Source: Amycolatopsis orientalis DSM 43388
Lineage (GTDB): Bacteria > Actinomycetota > Actinomycetes > Mycobacteriales > Pseudonocardiaceae
NCBI RefSeq assembly: GCF_000411975.1
Contig: NZ_ASXG01000015.1
Coordinates: 66,612 to 130,611, forward strand
DNA: 64,000 nt
Direction of reading: 5' to 3'
Every line of letters starts with the position of its first letter. Position 1 is the stretch's first letter. Made by a program: the position numbers and the translations under genes. The notes under the pieces are model-generated. The model searched no databases, was not told where the DNA came from, and saw only the letters and a program-made list of their open reading frames with translations. This document shows positions 26,456 to 35,719 of the stretch, in pieces.

Positions 26456-27349
26456 GTGAACCACCCGCCGCAAGGCCCGTATCCGCAGCCGCAAGGCCCG
26501 TACCCGCAGCACGGTCCTTTTCCGCCGCGCGGACCGCAGCAGGGCCAGTTCCAGCAGCCGTACCCGCCGCAGTTCGGCCAGTACCCGCCGCCGAAGAAGA
26601 AGTCGAAGGCCGGGTTGTGGATCTCGCTCGGCGCGGCGGTCGTGGTGCTCGGCGGCGCGGTCGCGTTCACCGGCTGGGTGACGCCGGGGTTCTTCAAGGA
26701 GAAGCTGGACACGACGTCGCAGGGGACGCCGGAGCAGCTGGCCCAGTCGGTCGCGAACTCGATCACCGAGCAGACCGGGCTGAACCAGCTGTGGTGCAAG
26801 ATCCGGTCGAAGCGGTCCTACGCCGCCGAGGAGATGTTCCGCGGCGCGAAGGGCGACGCGAAGGTCAGCAGGCCGGTGCATCCGATCGGCCCGCAGGAGC
26901 GCGCGGCCACGATCACCGTGAACAACCTCGCCTACGGCATCGCGATCATCCCGGACGGCAAGGGCTGGTGCGTGCGCGACGTCAAGATGGACGGCGAACC
27001 GGCCCCGCTGGCCAGCCTGTCGACCGAGCCGAAACCGCGCCCCGCGGTGAAGGACGGCACGGACGCCGCGATGAAGTTCGTCGACGCGGTCAACGCGCGC
27101 GACATCCCGGCGGCGCTGTCGGTGATGTGCCGGGACGCGCCGGACACCACCCGCGACGGCACCCAGCAGTGGATCTACGGCGAAACGAAGCTGGCCGTGC
27201 GCAAGACGGACGTGCTGACTACCGCGGGCCGGACCATCGTGCACGTCGACGCCAAACTCGACGGCGTCGCCAAGGAGGGTCGCGTGGAAACGGACGACCG
27301 CGCGGTCGACGGCGCGTGCGTCACCTCCTTCGACCCCACTTCTGACTGA
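26456..27349 (+). CDS. Membrane-anchored protein with Pro/Gln-rich N-terminus
   Basis: A 297-residue protein with the same layout as the gene at 16.3 kb. The first 47 residues are rich in Pro, Gln and Gly with repeated QGPYPQ units. KKKSKAGLW leads into one membrane helix (ISLGAAVVVLGGAVAFTGWV), then PGFF. Two related extracytoplasmic segments follow (EQLAQSVANSITEQTGLN and AAMKFVDAVNARDIPAALSV), each with a Cys pair region such as WCKIRSKRSY and GWCVRDVKM. The C-terminal half resembles NTF2-like domains. No function is known. The GTG start lies about 100 bp from divergent purS. Confidence 0.75.
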   Translation: MNHPPQGPYPQPQGPYPQHGPFPPRGPQQGQFQQPYPPQFGQYPPPKKKSKAGLWISLGAAVVVLGGAVAFTGWVTPGFFKEKLDTTSQGTPEQLAQSVANSITEQTGLNQLWCKIRSKRSYAAEEMFRGAKGDAKVSRPVHPIGPQERAATITVNNLAYGIAIIPDGKGWCVRDVKMDGEPAPLASLSTEPKPRPAVKDGTDAAMKFVDAVNARDIPAALSVMCRDAPDTTRDGTQQWIYGETKLAVRKTDVLTTAGRTIVHVDAKLDGVAKEGRVETDDRAVDGACVTSFDPTSD

Positions 27350-27431
27350 TCGGTTTTCCGGGGACTTGCGCGTAGCGTGACCTGCGCCATGATGTGTCGT
27401 TGACAGGGTGTCAACACCAGCGGGAGGCAGC

Positions 27432-29012
27432 GTGCCAGAGCAGGACTCCTTCGACTACGTGATCGTCGGCGCGGGCAGCGCGGGCTGCGTGCTGGCGAAC
27501 CGGCTGAGCGAGGACCCGTCCGCGCGGGTGCTGCTGCTCGAAGCGGGCGGCGAGGACACCGCGGACGAGATCCGGATCCCGGCGGCGTTCGCGTCGCTGT
27601 TCAAGACGAAATGGGACTGGAACTACGAGACCGTCGAGCAGAAGCACACCGGCAAGAAGGAGTACTGGCCGCGCGGCCGGATGCTCGGCGGCTGCTCGTC
27701 GATCAACGCGATGATCTACATTCGCGGCAACCGCGCCGACTACGACGGCTGGCGCGATGCGCACGGAGCCACCGGCTGGGGCTGGGACGACGTGCTGCCG
27801 TACTTCAAGCGCGCCGAGGGCAACCAGCGCTTCGGCGGTCCGCTGCACGGCACGGACGGCCCGCTGCACGTCGAGGACCGGCGGTTCACGCACGAGCTGT
27901 CGCACGCGTGGGTGGACAGCGCGGTCGCGTGGGGGCTCAAGCACACCGACGACTTCAACGGCGAGTCGCAGGAAGGGGCCGGGCTCTACCAGGTCACCTG
28001 CAAGCGCGGCCGCCGCTGGTCCACCGCGGACGCTTACCTGCGGCCCGCGTTGTCCCGGCCGAACCTGACAGTGCGGACGAACGCGCAGGTCACCCGGGTG
28101 GTCTTCGAGGGAACCCGCGCGGTCGGAGTGTCGTATCTGGACAAGGGCGTGCCGACGACGGTCCGGGCCGACGCGGAAGTGCTGCTGTCCGGAGGGGCGA
28201 TCAACTCGCCGCAACTGCTGATGCTGTCCGGCGTCGGACCGGCCGAGCACCTGCGGGAACTGGGCATCGACGTGGTCGCCGCGCTCCCCGGGGTCGGCGA
28301 CAATCTGCACGATCACCCGGCGGTCGGCGTGATCTGGTCGACGAAGGGCACCACCGACATCGCGGACTCCGCGACGCCGGCCGGGCTGATGCGCTACCAG
28401 CTGACCAAACGCGGCCCGCTCGCGTCGAACATCGGCGAGGCGGGCGCGTTCTACTCGACCCGCGATGGGCTGGCCGCGCCGGACATGCAGATCCACGTGG
28501 CCCCGACGTTGTTCTACGACAACGGACTGCGCGAACCGACGTGCCCCGGTTTCACGTCGGCGGCCACCCTGGTCGACGTCGCGAGCCGCGGGCGGTTGCG
28601 GCTGAAGTCGGCGAATCCGTTGTGGAAGCCGGAAATCGACCCGGCTTACTACGCGGAGTCGATCGATCTGGAGACGGTGAAGTCGGCGCTGCGGTCGCTG
28701 ATCGAGATCGGCCGGTCGGGTCCGTTGGCGAAGTTCCTGGACCGGCCGTTCCTGCCGGCGACGCATGACCTGTCGGACGAGGCGCTGACCGACCATGTCC
28801 GAGAGAACACGCAGACGCTGTATCACCCGGTCGGCACGTGCGCGATGGGCAGCGGCGAGCACGCGGTGGTCGACCCGGACCTGAAGGTGCGCGGGGTTTC
28901 GGGCCTGCGGGTGGTGGACGCTTCGGTGATGCCGGTGGTGCCGCGCGGCAATACCAACGCGCCGACGATCATGGTGGCGGAGAAGGCGGCGGACCTGATC
29001 CGGGCTCGATGA
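27432..29012 (+). CDS. GMC-family flavin oxidoreductase (choline dehydrogenase-like)
   Basis: A 526-residue FAD-dependent alcohol oxidase or dehydrogenase. The FAD-binding motif is YVIVGAGSAGCVLANRLSED near residue 10. The GMC signatures follow: GRMLGGCSSINAMIYIRGN, LLSGGAINSPQLLMLSGVGP and the C-terminal VVDASVMPVVPRGNTNAPT. The catalytic His is in TLYHPVGTCAMG, and the second active-site residue is Asn in RGNTNAP. GGGAGG precedes the GTG start. Relatives oxidise choline, PEG or other primary alcohols; the substrate is not clear here. Its TGA overlaps the methyltransferase ATG. Confidence 0.92.
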   Translation: MPEQDSFDYVIVGAGSAGCVLANRLSEDPSARVLLLEAGGEDTADEIRIPAAFASLFKTKWDWNYETVEQKHTGKKEYWPRGRMLGGCSSINAMIYIRGNRADYDGWRDAHGATGWGWDDVLPYFKRAEGNQRFGGPLHGTDGPLHVEDRRFTHELSHAWVDSAVAWGLKHTDDFNGESQEGAGLYQVTCKRGRRWSTADAYLRPALSRPNLTVRTNAQVTRVVFEGTRAVGVSYLDKGVPTTVRADAEVLLSGGAINSPQLLMLSGVGPAEHLRELGIDVVAALPGVGDNLHDHPAVGVIWSTKGTTDIADSATPAGLMRYQLTKRGPLASNIGEAGAFYSTRDGLAAPDMQIHVAPTLFYDNGLREPTCPGFTSAATLVDVASRGRLRLKSANPLWKPEIDPAYYAESIDLETVKSALRSLIEIGRSGPLAKFLDRPFLPATHDLSDEALTDHVRENTQTLYHPVGTCAMGSGEHAVVDPDLKVRGVSGLRVVDASVMPVVPRGNTNAPTIMVAEKAADLIRAR

Positions 29013-29821
29013 GCGCTCTGTCGGAGTGGCGGGATCTCCTCGCCGCCTGGGCGATTCCGGACACTGTGCACCCTCCGGAATCGCCCTGGGTCCTTCCGCG
29101 CGAGGTGTTCCTGCGGCGGGCCGACCGGCAGATCGCCGCGCCGATCGGGGCGACGCATCGGCTGGCCGCCGAGGCGTTGCGGGAACCTGGGACGGTGCTC
29201 GACATCGGCGCGGCGGCCGGGGCGGCGAGCCTGCCTCTGGTCGGCCGGTCGAACGTCACCGCGGTGACCGCGGTGGACAGCGACGGCGAGCTGCTCGCGG
29301 CGTTCGCCGAGCGGGCCGCGGGCGTGGCGCATCGGCTGTTGCTCGGCCGGTGGCCCGACCTCGCCGACGAAGCTGGGGTGGCGGACGTTGTCGTGTGCGG
29401 GAACGTGGTCTACAACGTCCCCGACCTGGCTCCGTTCGCCGCGGCGCTCACTGCGGCGGCGCGGCGGCGGGTGGTCGTCGAGACGGCCGCGCGGCATCCG
29501 TTGACTGAGCTGAATCCGTTGTGGCAACGGTTTCACGGCATCGAACGCCCGGCTGGACCGACTGCCGAGGACTGTCTCGCGGCGCTCGCCGAAGCGGGGA
29601 TCGAGCCGGAGGTCGTGGAGTGGCGGCGGCCGCCGGAACCGGAGTACGCGGAGTTCTCGACCATGGTCGACGTCGTGCGGCGGCGGTTGTGTTTGCCTGC
29701 CGACGCGGCCGGGGAGGTCGAGCGAGCGTTGCGGGAAATGGGCGTCGACCCGGAAATGCCGCCCGACCTCGGGTCATCCGGACGGGATCTGGTGACCTTG
29801 GCGTGGGAAGGATCCGCTTAA
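29009..29821 (+). CDS. Class I SAM-dependent methyltransferase
   Basis: A 270-residue protein. The SAM-binding motif I is GTVLDIGAAAGAASLPL, followed by VTAVDSDGELLAAFAERAAG (motif II, acidic Asp) and DVVVCGNVVYNVPDLAPFAA (motif IV/V region). The C-terminal part has a long acidic helix and the ending SSGRDLVTLAW. It is translationally coupled to the GMC oxidoreductase by ATGA, so the two enzymes may act in one pathway. The methyl acceptor is unknown. Its 3' end overlaps the convergent glycosyltransferase gene by 48 bp. Confidence 0.85.
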   Translation: MSALSEWRDLLAAWAIPDTVHPPESPWVLPREVFLRRADRQIAAPIGATHRLAAEALREPGTVLDIGAAAGAASLPLVGRSNVTAVTAVDSDGELLAAFAERAAGVAHRLLLGRWPDLADEAGVADVVVCGNVVYNVPDLAPFAAALTAAARRRVVVETAARHPLTELNPLWQRFHGIERPAGPTAEDCLAALAEAGIEPEVVEWRRPPEPEYAEFSTMVDVVRRRLCLPADAAGEVERALREMGVDPEMPPDLGSSGRDLVTLAWEGSA

Positions 29822-30997
29822 CCCGGGCGGGCGGGTGTTTTGCCTGAGGGTGCTGGCAACCAGTTGCCAGGCAAGGAAACCGAGGGCGAGGATGACATAA
29901 GAATCGCCGACTAGGTGCTGCCAAGGGTCCCACGCGAGTTCTCGCATCCCGCTGGAGGGCACGAAGGTGTGCGGCGCGGCGATGAAGACAGCGGCACCCG
30001 CGACCAAGGCCACGGCGGCGCAGCGCGTACGGACGCGAGAGGCGAGGACCAGCGTCGCCGGAACCACCCAAACCCAGTGGTGCGACCAGGAAATCGGGGA
30101 CAGCAGGAGCACGGCGGCCGCGTTGACGACGAAGGCGAGCGAACCGTCCACCCGCCGCATGACGAGCACTGCGGCGACCAGGACGAACGCGGACAGGGTC
30201 ACCCACAGCAGGTCGTAGGCGTCGGGCCGCAGGGCGAGGCGGTTGAGCGCGCCTTCGATGGTCTGGTTGGTCGCGTAGGGCGAGCCGCTGAAACCGTCGG
30301 CGCTGGTGAGGCCGCCGCCGAAGAAGTACTCGGCAGACGCGCGCGGGGCGATCAGAAAGCCGAGCAAGGTCGCCCCGGCACCAGTGAGCAGGACGTTGCG
30401 CGCGGCGCGGAAATCCTTGGTGAGCAAGAAGAACAACAGGAAACCCGCGGGCGTCACCTTGATCGCGGCGGCCAGGCCGACGAGCACCCCGCGCGGCCAC
30501 CGCGTACTGGGGGCGAGGCAATCGACGGCGACCAGAGCCATCAGGACGAGGTTGATCTGTCCAAAGCCGACAGTGGAGCGCACCGGCTCGAAGGCAAAGG
30601 CCACCACGGTGAACGCGGAGGCGGCGACAACTGCGGTCCGGCGGTTCCAGCCTCGCCACAGGCGGCGGATCGTGGTGTACAAGACGGCCCAGAGCGACGC
30701 GACGGAGAGGACGTCGAGCAGGACTGTCGCGACGGAGAGCGGCGGGAACGCCAAGGCGGAGAAGAGAAGCGCGGCGAACGGCGGGTAGATGAACGGCAGC
30801 ATGGAACCTGCCGTCGTGGTGGGGAGCGCGCCGTAAAGATCGCCACCGCGGGCCACGGTGTCCGCGCCGAAACGGTAGACCTGCAGGTCAACCGGCGGAA
30901 AACTGCTGACCGCGGCCGCTATCCCCAGGACAAGCACTGTCGCGGCGACGGCGAATAACCAGGCGGGCTTCCGCCCTGCCTTTTCCTGCAACCACAT
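29774..30997 (-). CDS. GT87-type polyprenyl-phosphomannose-dependent mannosyltransferase (DUF2029)
   Basis: A 407-residue polytopic membrane protein with about nine or ten helices and the GT-C layout. After the first helix comes the acidic loop VDLQVYRFGADTVARGGDLY, containing the Asp expected in the active site. Later motifs include FGQINLVLMALVAVDCLA, AAAIKVTPAGFLLFFLL and SPISWSHHWVWVVPA. Such enzymes add mannose or arabinose from polyprenyl-phosphate donors to lipoglycans outside the membrane. The last 16 codons overlap the convergent methyltransferase gene, so the true C-terminus may be read to its natural stop. Confidence 0.87.
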   Translation of the reverse strand: MWLQEKAGRKPAWLFAVAATVLVLGIAAAVSSFPPVDLQVYRFGADTVARGGDLYGALPTTTAGSMLPFIYPPFAALLFSALAFPPLSVATVLLDVLSVASLWAVLYTTIRRLWRGWNRRTAVVAASAFTVVAFAFEPVRSTVGFGQINLVLMALVAVDCLAPSTRWPRGVLVGLAAAIKVTPAGFLLFFLLTKDFRAARNVLLTGAGATLLGFLIAPRASAEYFFGGGLTSADGFSGSPYATNQTIEGALNRLALRPDAYDLLWVTLSAFVLVAAVLVMRRVDGSLAFVVNAAAVLLLSPISWSHHWVWVVPATLVLASRVRTRCAAVALVAGAAVFIAAPHTFVPSSGMRELAWDPWQHLVGDSYVILALGFLAWQLVASTLRQNTRPPGLSGSFPRQGHQIPSG

Positions 30998-31086
30998 ACG
31001 GGCGGCGATTGTAGCGGCTGCCCCTGAGCCAGCCGGTTTGTCGACATTTCGCCGTTTTGTCAGACCCCGTCGCTACTGTCGCGCCC

Positions 31087-31422
31087 ATGAGCATTTCCCG
31101 CTACTACCAGGCGAGCCGGACGACCGCGCTCACTCCGACCGAGATCTGCCGTGCCGCGCATCGTCGCCGAGCATCAGTCGGCTTTCCCATACCGGACAAG
31201 GAAAGCCCCTTCCTCTACGAGGGCAGCATCGAACCGGACTCGATCGTGGCCGGGTCCACCGCGATGCCGCTCGGGCTGGACCGGGTGATGCCCATGCTCG
31301 AACAGGTGCTGGGCTCGGTGCCCGAATGGCGCCGCACTCTCCCGGGCGCGGAATGGCAGGTGCACCTAGACGATTTCGACCTGCCGTGGGACGAGAGCGA
31401 GGGGTACTTCCTGCCCGCGTAA
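31087..31422 (+). CDS. Small hypothetical protein
   Basis: A 111-residue soluble, mildly acidic protein that I do not recognise. It shows SRYYQASRTTALTPTEICRA, then EGSIEPDSIVAGSTAMPLGL and an acidic C-terminus (VHLDDFDLPWDESEGYFLPA). TACTGT ends seven bases before the ATG, which fits a leaderless promoter. It is isolated between the mannosyltransferase (divergent) and the hydroxyacid oxidase (convergent, 5-bp gap). The frame has strong third-position GC preference like its neighbours, which supports a real gene. Confidence 0.6.
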   Translation: MSISRYYQASRTTALTPTEICRAAHRRRASVGFPIPDKESPFLYEGSIEPDSIVAGSTAMPLGLDRVMPMLEQVLGSVPEWRRTLPGAEWQVHLDDFDLPWDESEGYFLPA

Positions 31423-31427
31423 AGCGG

Positions 31428-32591
31428 CTAGCCGACTCGCCGCAGCGCGTCCCGCGTGAGGTCGGCCAGGGTCGGATAGCCGTCGACAGCCATGATCAAG
31501 TCAGCTTCCGCGAGCAAGGTACGCAGAACATGGACCACGCCGTCCTCGCCAGCCAACGACAAACCCCACGCGTAGGGCCGGCCGACGCCCACCGCGGTCG
31601 CGCCCAACGCCAGCGCCTTGACCACGTCGGCTCCGGAGCGGACGCCGGAGTCGAACAGCACCGGGGTGCCGTTGGCGGCGTCGACCACTTCGGCCAGGCA
31701 GTCCAGCGCTGGGAGGCCGCCGTTGGCCTGCCGTCCGCCGTGGTTCGAGCAGTAGATCCCGTCGACCCCGCCGTCGATCGCGCGGCGGGCGTCATCAGGA
31801 TGCTGGATGCCTTTGACCAGCAGCGGAAGCTTCGTCAGCGACCGCAGCCAGGGCAGGTCCGCCCAGGTCAGCGGGTTGCCGAAAAGCTGCGCCCACAACC
31901 CGATGGCGGCCGCCGGGTCGTCCTCCGGGGCCTTGCCGAGCCGTTCCCGGAACACCGGATCGGTGAAGTAGTTGGCCAGGCAATGCCCGCGCAGCTGTGG
32001 GAAATTCGCGGTCGACAGGTCGCGCGGCCGCCAGCCGGTGACCCAGGTGTCGAGCGTGACGACGATGCCGCGGAAGCCCGCCGCCTCGGCGCGCTGCACG
32101 AGCGAGGCGGCGACGTCCCGGTCAGTCGGCGTGTAGAGCTGGAAAAAGCCCGGGGTGTCGCCCAGTTCCGGGACGAGCGTTTCCACCGGGTCGACGCTGA
32201 GCGTCGAAGCGACCATCGGCACGCCCGTTCGGGCGCTGGCCCGCGCGGTCGCGAGGTCGCCGTGGCCGTCCTGCGCGCACAGGCCGATCACCCCGACCGG
32301 CGCGAGGAACAGCGGCGACGGCAGCTTTATCCCGAACAGATCCACCGACAGGTCGCGATCTTTCGCGCCGACGAACATCCGCGGGACCAGGCCCCAGCGC
32401 TCGAACGCCTCGACGTTCGCGCGCTGGGTCCGCTCGTCGCCCGCGCCACCGGCCACATAGGACAGCACGGACGGCGGAAGGGCGTGTGCCGCCCGCGCTT
32501 CCAGCTCCGCGTATGCCATCGGCAGGTCCGGAACGCGGCCGGACAATCCGGCGAAGTAGATCTCGTGCTGGAAATCGCCGAAGCCGGGCAA
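31428..32591 (-). CDS. FMN-dependent alpha-hydroxyacid oxidase (lactate 2-monooxygenase-like)
   Basis: A 387-residue TIM-barrel flavoprotein. Family blocks are [60 protein letters not shown] and the active-site [17 protein letters not shown] with the catalytic His and Arg. [20 protein letters not shown] binds the FMN phosphate. Members oxidise L-lactate or other 2-hydroxyacids; the overall form and N-terminus most resemble lactate 2-monooxygenase. The TTG start is supported by GAGGAGAAC at ideal spacing. It starts ten bases after the aldehyde dehydrogenase gene and is surely in the same operon. Confidence 0.88.
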   Translation of the reverse strand: MPGFGDFQHEIYFAGLSGRVPDLPMAYAELEARAAHALPPSVLSYVAGGAGDERTQRANVEAFERWGLVPRMFVGAKDRDLSVDLFGIKLPSPLFLAPVGVIGLCAQDGHGDLATARASARTGVPMVASTLSVDPVETLVPELGDTPGFFQLYTPTDRDVAASLVQRAEAAGFRGIVVTLDTWVTGWRPRDLSTANFPQLRGHCLANYFTDPVFRERLGKAPEDDPAAAIGLWAQLFGNPLTWADLPWLRSLTKLPLLVKGIQHPDDARRAIDGGVDGIYCSNHGGRQANGGLPALDCLAEVVDAANGTPVLFDSGVRSGADVVKALALGATAVGVGRPYAWGLSLAGEDGVVHVLRTLLAEADLIMAVDGYPTLADLTRDALRRVG

Positions 32592-32600
32592 CAGTTCTCC

Positions 32601-34097
32601 TCAGCGCTTGCCGTGCAGGACGGTGATCAGCTTGGCGACCAGTGCGTCCGTGGATTCCTTGCGGGAGAAGGACGTGAGCGTGAGCGGCGCGGTGAACCGC
32701 TGCCGGGCCACGGCCTTCGGGCGGGCGAACTCGCGCAGCCCCTCCGGGCCGTGGATCCGGCCGAAGCCGGAGTCCCCGACGCCGCCGAAGGGCAGCGACG
32801 CGATGCCGGCGAACGAAAGCGGCGCGTTCACCGCGGTCATGCCCGCGCGCAGCCGCGCCGCGAGTTCGGCACCGCGCGCCCGCGAGAACACCGTGGACCC
32901 GAGGCCGTATTTGGTCGCGTTGGCCTTCTCGACCGCTTCGTCCATGTCGCGAACCTTCGCGATGGTCACCGTCGGCCCGAACGTCTCCTCGCGCACCGCC
33001 TCGGAGTCCTCCGGCACATCGACCAGCACGGTCGGCTGGACGTAGCGGTCGCCGACGCTCTCCACACCGCCGACCAGCGCTTTCCCGCCGCGCTTCAGCG
33101 CGTCCTCGATGTGCTGGCGGATCACCGAGAGCTGCGACGGCATGGTGATCGGGCCGTACTGCGCGTCCTCGTCCGAGCCGGCGCGCACGTTCTTCGCCTT
33201 CTCCACGACCCGCGCGACGAACTCGTCGGCCACCCGTTCGTGCACGTAGACGCGCTCGACGCCGATGCAGGTCTGGCCGGAGTTGGAGAACGCGCCCCAG
33301 ACGGTGGCATCGGCCGCCGCGTCGAGGTCCGCGTCCGCGTCGACCAGCAGCGCGTCCTTGCCGCCCGCCTCGATCACCACCGGGGTCAGGGTGTTCGCGG
33401 CGGCGGCCATGATCCTCTTGCCGGTGGCCGTGGAGCCGGTGAACGCGATCTTGTCCACGCCGGAGCCGACCAGCGCGGCGCCGGTCTCGCCGAACCCGGT
33501 GATCAGCTGCAGCACCGGCTGCTCGGGCACGACCTCGGCGAAGGCGTCCACCAGCCATTTCCCGACGCCGGGCGTGTACTCGCTCGGCTTGAAGACGACG
33601 GCGTTGCCCGCGGCCAGCGCGTACGCGATGGAGCCGAGCGGGGTGAACACCGGGTAGTTCCAGGGCCCGATCACGCCGACGACGCCGAGCGGGAGGTACT
33701 CGACGGTCGCGGCCTGGTTGGCCATCAGGAGGCCGGACGAGCGGCGGTGCTTGCCGAGCACCTTGCGGGCGTTCTTCGCCGCCCACGCGATGTGCTCGAT
33801 CGCCAGCACGCTTTCGAGCTGGGCGTCCGCGATCGGCTTGCCGGTCTCGTCGCGCACGACCTGGCACAGCTGCGGGAGCCGCCGGGTGAGCACGCCCTTC
33901 CAGCGCTGCAGCCGCTCCGCGCGGCCGGCGAAGCCGAGGCCGTCCCACCAGCGCGCAGCCGCCCTCGCCCGCTCGACAGCGGCGTTGACCTGCTCGGCCG
34001 TGTGCACCGGATAGGTGCCGACGACCTCGTCGGTGGCCGGGCTGAGCGAATCGAACGTCTCGCCGACGGGCGTCGGCTTCGGCTGGACCGCGGTCAT
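32601..34097 (-). CDS. NAD(P)-dependent aldehyde dehydrogenase (succinate-semialdehyde type)
   Basis: A 498-residue enzyme oxidising an aldehyde to a carboxylic acid. Motifs seen are VVGVIGPWNYPVFTPLGSIA, VVFKPSEYTPGVGKWL, IAFTGSTATGKRIM, the catalytic Glu in TPVVIEAGGKDALLV, the nucleophile Cys in FSNSGQTCIGVERVYVHE and the C-terminal PFGGVGDSGFGRIHGPEGL. It resembles actinobacterial succinic-semialdehyde or coniferyl-aldehyde dehydrogenases; the substrate cannot be fixed. It is the first gene of a two-gene operon with the alpha-hydroxyacid oxidase, which suggests sequential oxidation of a diol, hydroxyaldehyde or similar compound. Confidence 0.9.
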   Translation of the reverse strand: MTAVQPKPTPVGETFDSLSPATDEVVGTYPVHTAEQVNAAVERARAAARWWDGLGFAGRAERLQRWKGVLTRRLPQLCQVVRDETGKPIADAQLESVLAIEHIAWAAKNARKVLGKHRRSSGLLMANQAATVEYLPLGVVGVIGPWNYPVFTPLGSIAYALAAGNAVVFKPSEYTPGVGKWLVDAFAEVVPEQPVLQLITGFGETGAALVGSGVDKIAFTGSTATGKRIMAAAANTLTPVVIEAGGKDALLVDADADLDAAADATVWGAFSNSGQTCIGVERVYVHERVADEFVARVVEKAKNVRAGSDEDAQYGPITMPSQLSVIRQHIEDALKRGGKALVGGVESVGDRYVQPTVLVDVPEDSEAVREETFGPTVTIAKVRDMDEAVEKANATKYGLGSTVFSRARGAELAARLRAGMTAVNAPLSFAGIASLPFGGVGDSGFGRIHGPEGLREFARPKAVARQRFTAPLTLTSFSRKESTDALVAKLITVLHGKR

Positions 34098-34296
34098 CGG
34101 CGTCTCCCCGTCTCGGTGAACCCCCAGGCTACGAGGTTGCTGACACTCTGCCAACAGTTGCCCGGGCTTCCCGCCAGCATGGCATCCAAGACACGGGGGC
34201 GGGAAGTCCTCCGACCGGGAGTCCTCGCTGGACGCCCGGGCGAAGGCGGACTGAAGCGTAGGCTTGAGCCGACCAATCTGGTAAGGAGAAAACCTG

Positions 34297-34932
34297 ATGC
34301 GGATCGTCCATTTCGGACATTCCTGCGTGCTGCTCGAGACCGCCGCGGAGCGGATTCTGCTCGACCCGGGCACGTTCTCCACCGGCTTCGAGGCCGAGCG
34401 GGAACTGTCCGCGGTGCTGATCACCCACCAGCACTTCGACCACCTCGACGTCGAGCGGCTGCCTGCCCTGCTGAAGGCGAATCCGGACGCGAAGCTGATC
34501 GTCGACCCGGGCTCGGCCGAGGCGATCGAGAAGCTGCACCTGGAGTTCGAGGTCGCGCGGCCCGGCGACGCGTTCGAGTTCGGCGGCACCTCGGTGTCGG
34601 TCGTCGGGGGCGAGCACGCGGTGATCCACGCCGACATCCCGGTGATCCCGAACATCGGCTACCTCGTCGATCACGGCGCGTTCTACCACCCGGGCGACTC
34701 GTTCTTCGTGCCCGAGCAGAACGTCGACGTGCTCGGCCTGCCCACCGGGGCCCCGTGGCTGAAGGCGGGCGAAGCGGTGGACTTCCTGCGTGCGGTCGCG
34801 CCGCGCCGTTCGGTGCCGATCCACGAGGCGGTGCTGGCCAACCCGGCGATGCACTACGGGCTGTTCCAGAACCTCGCGCCGGAGGGCACCGACGTGAAGG
34901 TGCTGGAACGAGGCGTCGCGACGGAGGTCTAG
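34297..34932 (+). CDS. Metallo-beta-lactamase fold hydrolase (UlaG-like)
   Basis: A 211-residue metallohydrolase. The metal ligands are in LITHQHFDHLDV (HxHxDH), and further His and Asp are in VVGGEHAVIHAD and YHPGDSFFVP. The sequence starts directly with the fold (MRIVHFGHSCVLLETAAERI) and resembles the UlaG-like L-ascorbate-6-phosphate lactonase group often annotated simply as MBL-fold hydrolase. AAGGAG lies ten bases before the ATG. It stands alone; the convergent deacetylase-like gene shares four bases at its end. Confidence 0.9.
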   Translation: MRIVHFGHSCVLLETAAERILLDPGTFSTGFEAERELSAVLITHQHFDHLDVERLPALLKANPDAKLIVDPGSAEAIEKLHLEFEVARPGDAFEFGGTSVSVVGGEHAVIHADIPVIPNIGYLVDHGAFYHPGDSFFVPEQNVDVLGLPTGAPWLKAGEAVDFLRAVAPRRSVPIHEAVLANPAMHYGLFQNLAPEGTDVKVLERGVATEV

Positions 34933-35627
34933 GCGGGAGCGGTGTGACGCAGGGAGCCGTAGGTGCTCCCGAAAGCCCGGTTTTCGAGGGCGACGTCCAC
35001 CGCGTCCAGCAACGCCTGCCGCAAGCCGGGGCGGCTGAGGTCAGCGGCGTCAATGCCAAGCCGCACCAGCCCGCCTCGGCGCGCGGCCCGCGCGGAGGCC
35101 AGGACGAGCGCGAAGCAGCGGACGGTCTCCGTGCGGTGCGACTGACTCGTGAAGTCCTGCACCCGCGCGCGCCGGATCTCGCCGGTCACCAAGTCTCGGA
35201 CGGCGTTTTGGTCAGCGCACAGCGTGAAGCCGTGCTCGCGCAACGCCTGGACGGTGCCGGGCGACGCGAGCCAGCGTGGCGGCGCGAAGCCGTCGACAGT
35301 CACGCCAGTCGCGTCGAGAGCCGCCTTCGCGGCGATGAGCCGGAGCCGCGCTTCGTGCGCGGGGAGCGCGGCGAACTCGGCCTTGCGTCCCAGGTGCACG
35401 GCGCGATGCGTCGGCGGGATGCGGTGATCGTAGCCGTGGAGCAGCACCGAGTCGCCCGCCGCGGCACGCGTCCGGACCCAGGCCGTGACCGGCCCGTCCT
35501 CGGTGCGCGCGACATGCAGAATCGACAGCGGGACGTGCCGACGTTCGAGTTCGGCCGCCAGATGCGCACAACGGTGCAGCGTGCGCGTGGTGACCCCGGA
35601 CAGCGAGACCAGCAGGCGAGCATCCAC
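34929..35627 (-). CDS. DUF2334 polysaccharide deacetylase-like protein
   Basis: A 232-residue protein of the DUF2334 group of the NodB/polysaccharide deacetylase superfamily. The frame begins ARLLVSLSGVTTRTL, and SVLLHGYDHRIPPTH carries the His-x3-His type metal ligands (HGYDH). TVDGFAPPRWLASPGTVQAL matches the conserved Pro-Pro-Arg-Trp region. No signal peptide is visible with the GTG start chosen. The frame is open farther upstream but looks unlike the family. The substrate is unknown. It is followed by four bases of overlap with the convergent MBL gene. Confidence 0.75.
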   Translation of the reverse strand: MDARLLVSLSGVTTRTLHRCAHLAAELERRHVPLSILHVARTEDGPVTAWVRTRAAAGDSVLLHGYDHRIPPTHRAVHLGRKAEFAALPAHEARLRLIAAKAALDATGVTVDGFAPPRWLASPGTVQALREHGFTLCADQNAVRDLVTGEIRRARVQDFTSQSHRTETVRCFALVLASARAARRGGLVRLGIDAADLSRPGLRQALLDAVDVALENRAFGSTYGSLRHTAPA

Positions 35628-35719
35628 GCCACCATTGCGCCGCAGCCGTGTGGCGACCGCCTGACCGCTCCGTGAACTGCGAGTGAGACTTACGCGGCGG
35701 ACAGTCACCGACGAGCGGG

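Noticed and set aside
31038..35675. Open frame of 1545 codons on the plus strand
   Set aside because: It runs antisense through the hydroxyacid oxidase and aldehyde dehydrogenase genes and out of frame through the MBL hydrolase gene. All of these are clear families. Long empty frames are normal in GC-rich DNA.
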